A stretch of 64,000 bases of DNA from JAGVIE01 sp964520905 (GTDB taxonomy: Bacteria; Bacteroidota; Ignavibacteria; UBA10030; SZUA-254): contig CAZFQL010000015.1 of NCBI GenBank assembly GCA_964520905.1, forward strand, positions 37,864 to 101,863. The letters run 5' to 3'. This document shows, piece by piece, positions 63,038 to 64,000 of the stretch (position 1 is the first letter of the stretch; every line of letters starts with the position of its first letter). The notes under the pieces are model-generated. The model saw only the letters and a list, made by a program, of their open reading frames with translations. It was not told the origin of the DNA and did not search any database. The position numbers and the translations under genes are program-made.

Positions 63038-63224
63038 ACTGATGTTACGCAAAACGAGCATTTGCATAGCCCCGACATTTATGTCGGGGATTGATAATCC
63101 GAAATTGGTACGAGATTCAGCCCAAACGAGCGTAGAATTGAGGCTAAAGCCGAATGTTGTTTGATTCTTTGGTCCACGACCTGAAGGTCGTGGCAATGTA
63201 TTCTTGTCTGTGCGTAACATCAGT
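63038..63224. mobile_element. 187-bp MITE-like non-autonomous element
   Basis: Perfect 14-bp terminal inverted repeats ACTGATGTTACGCA (63038-63051) and its complement (63211-63224), flanked by a 5-bp TATTG duplication. Two internal perfect palindromes: CCCCGACATTTATGTCGGGG (63070-63089) and CCACGACCTGAAGGTCGTGG (63174-63193). No transposase reading frame. It inserted at the 3' end of the DUF3996-like gene, whose TAA stop is kept (63224-63226). Confidence 0.82.
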
Positions 63225-63721
63225 TATTGAAAGAAATACCGTACCCCGAGACCTGCATCAATCGCAAAGCCAGTTGACGATGTAAGCTGGAGTGACGGAA
63301 CAAGCTCGATAAATACGTCAATTGGTGTATTATGTGGCAGCCATGCAATACCGAACACACCTCGAATTGCTACAGAGGCATCATAACCAGCACCACTGTT
63401 AATACGTCCACCAATGCCATAGTACAATGGAAATCGTTCAGACGAGCGGATGGCTTCAAACGAATGCCACAGGTAATCCATGTGAAAATGAACACGGCTT
63501 CCACCATCATAATAGCCGTCATACTTGCCGATTCGATCCCCTCCGATCGACCAGCCGAGACCAAAATCAAACGCGTTTACAGGTGAAGTCCATAACTTCG
63601 CGCTGATTCCTGTAGGCTCGCCGATGATCACGCCAAGTCCAAAACCACGATCTTGAGCGACGGACCCCTGAACGGCGAGAAAAAAACAAAGTGCGATAAC
63701 TGTGAGATAAAGATGTTTCAT
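63224..63721 (-). CDS. Exported DUF3996-like outer-membrane barrel protein
   Basis: 165 residues. Signal peptide about 1-22 (VQGSVAQ). GFGLGVIIGEPTGISAKLW and NAFDFGLGWSI match the DUF3996-like small barrel family; alternating aromatic strands end in RYFFQ. AAGGAG ribosome site. Function unknown. A MITE-like element sits exactly against its stop codon. Confidence 0.72.
   Translation of the reverse strand: MKHLYLTVIALCFFLAVQGSVAQDRGFGLGVIIGEPTGISAKLWTSPVNAFDFGLGWSIGGDRIGKYDGYYDGGSRVHFHMDYLWHSFEAIRSSERFPLYYGIGGRINSGAGYDASVAIRGVFGIAWLPHNTPIDVFIELVPSLQLTSSTGFAIDAGLGVRYFFQ
63225..63229 (+). repeat. Right target-site duplication
   Basis: TATTG, matching 63033-63037. Confidence 0.7.
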
Positions 63722-63765
63722 ATAGATACTCCTTAAGGTTGTTTGATATATTTAGCTTCATTGTA

Positions 63766-64000
63766 CTACAAACCGAACAAGATGCTTACCGTGAACAAAA
63801 TCGAATGAATACTCCGCGCGTTTGAAATGAAATGTTTATCGTCCTCCGCAGCGTACAGTGGATCGCGATCATCATTCAAAGAGAGATAGGAATCAATGCG
63901 TTGGTTTATTACCGGATTGACGTCGTCCCATTCTTTGCCGGAGATATTCATCAAGTTGTACGAGATATTAAAGTCGAGCGATAGGAAAGGACCTACGCTC
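63766..64000 (-). CDS. C-terminal part of an outer-membrane barrel-like protein (starts off window)
   Basis: The frame is open from the window edge (SVGPFLSLDFNISYNL...) to the stop at 63766, so only the last 77 residues are present. It alternates strands with acidic loops (SLNDDRDPLYAAEDDKHF) and ends FTVSILFGL, as in outer-membrane barrel proteins. A smaller ORF beginning inside at 63954 is not the true start. Lies upstream of, and in the same direction as, the DUF3996-like gene. Confidence 0.6.
   Translation of the reverse strand, partial: SVGPFLSLDFNISYNLMNISGKEWDDVNPVINQRIDSYLSLNDDRDPLYAAEDDKHFISNARSIHSILFTVSILFGL

Noticed and set aside
63766..63954. Independent 62-residue gene at the right edge
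   Set aside because: The frame is open upstream to the window end, so it is the tail of a longer gene.
1..64000. tRNA, rRNA or riboswitch genes
   Set aside because: No cloverleaf, rRNA-like or riboswitch-like segment was recognised by eye in the intergenic gaps.

Overview
The window comes from a free-living bacterium of the FCB (Bacteroidota-Chlorobi-Ignavibacteria) kind. The basis is three secreted proteins with type IX secretion (T9SS) C-terminal sorting domains carrying the NYPNPFNP motif or a variant, tandem DUF1573 proteins, TolB-propeller/surface-antigen proteins, and weak or absent Shine-Dalgarno sites. An Ignavibacteria-like organism is the best guess; this is inference from protein style, since there is no rRNA here. 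Several intergenic regions share a recognisable promoter, TTGAnT / 16-18 bp / TATATT.

Layout. 1-2334 (-): 5'-complete, 3'-truncated single-chain restriction-modification (R-M) enzyme. 2514-12444 (-): a tightly packed housekeeping run, read yggS, divIVA, purine nucleoside phosphorylase, DUF2905, ileS, traR/dksA-like, lspA, rluD-like, SRPBCC, GNAT, homocysteine methyltransferase. 12572-18127 (+): TPR protein, LarE, and a large peptidase-MA/PD40/surface-antigen protein. 18144-20289 (-): two-component system. 20431-24734 (+): a TRAP transporter with its TatT lipoprotein and a small exported protein. 24742-26490 (-): secreted GH10-like hydrolase. 26680-32622 (+): secD-secF-STAS, purA and a histidine kinase. 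32656-38133 (-): a defence-type island with a VapC toxin and an unusually large partner, a truncated AlbA_2/Schlafen-type fragment, and a BcgI-like R-M/S pair. 38329-41443 (-): M1-type peptidase and two membrane proteins. 41562-45684: agmatinase, small membrane protein, ECF sigma/anti-sigma pair, and a phosphofructokinase with pyrophosphate-type residues. 45924-48011: T9SS propeller protein. 48173-50821: mutS. 50907-53614: an OLD-type ATPase/TOPRIM nuclease paired with a DUF3800 protein, a candidate two-gene defence unit. 53765-61709: SDR, M1 aminopeptidase, two DUF1573 proteins, a heme-motif T9SS protein, FadL and IlvE. 61.9-63.2 kb: a decayed stretch with a radical-SAM/B12 relic, a frameshifted response regulator and a 187-bp MITE-like element with target duplication. 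The end holds a DUF3996-like protein and the C-terminus of an outer-membrane protein running off the edge.

Themes. Four regions carry genome-defence or toxin genes: two R-M systems, VapC, and OLD-DUF3800. The two R-M systems are 36 kb apart but share a nearly identical promoter segment. Several enzymes have informative active-site substitutions: GIHH in IleRS, GGDDT/PKTMDND in PFK, a three-Cys LarE, SxxxR in an SDR, and Asp for Asn in PNP. No tRNA, rRNA, CRISPR array or riboswitch was recognised.
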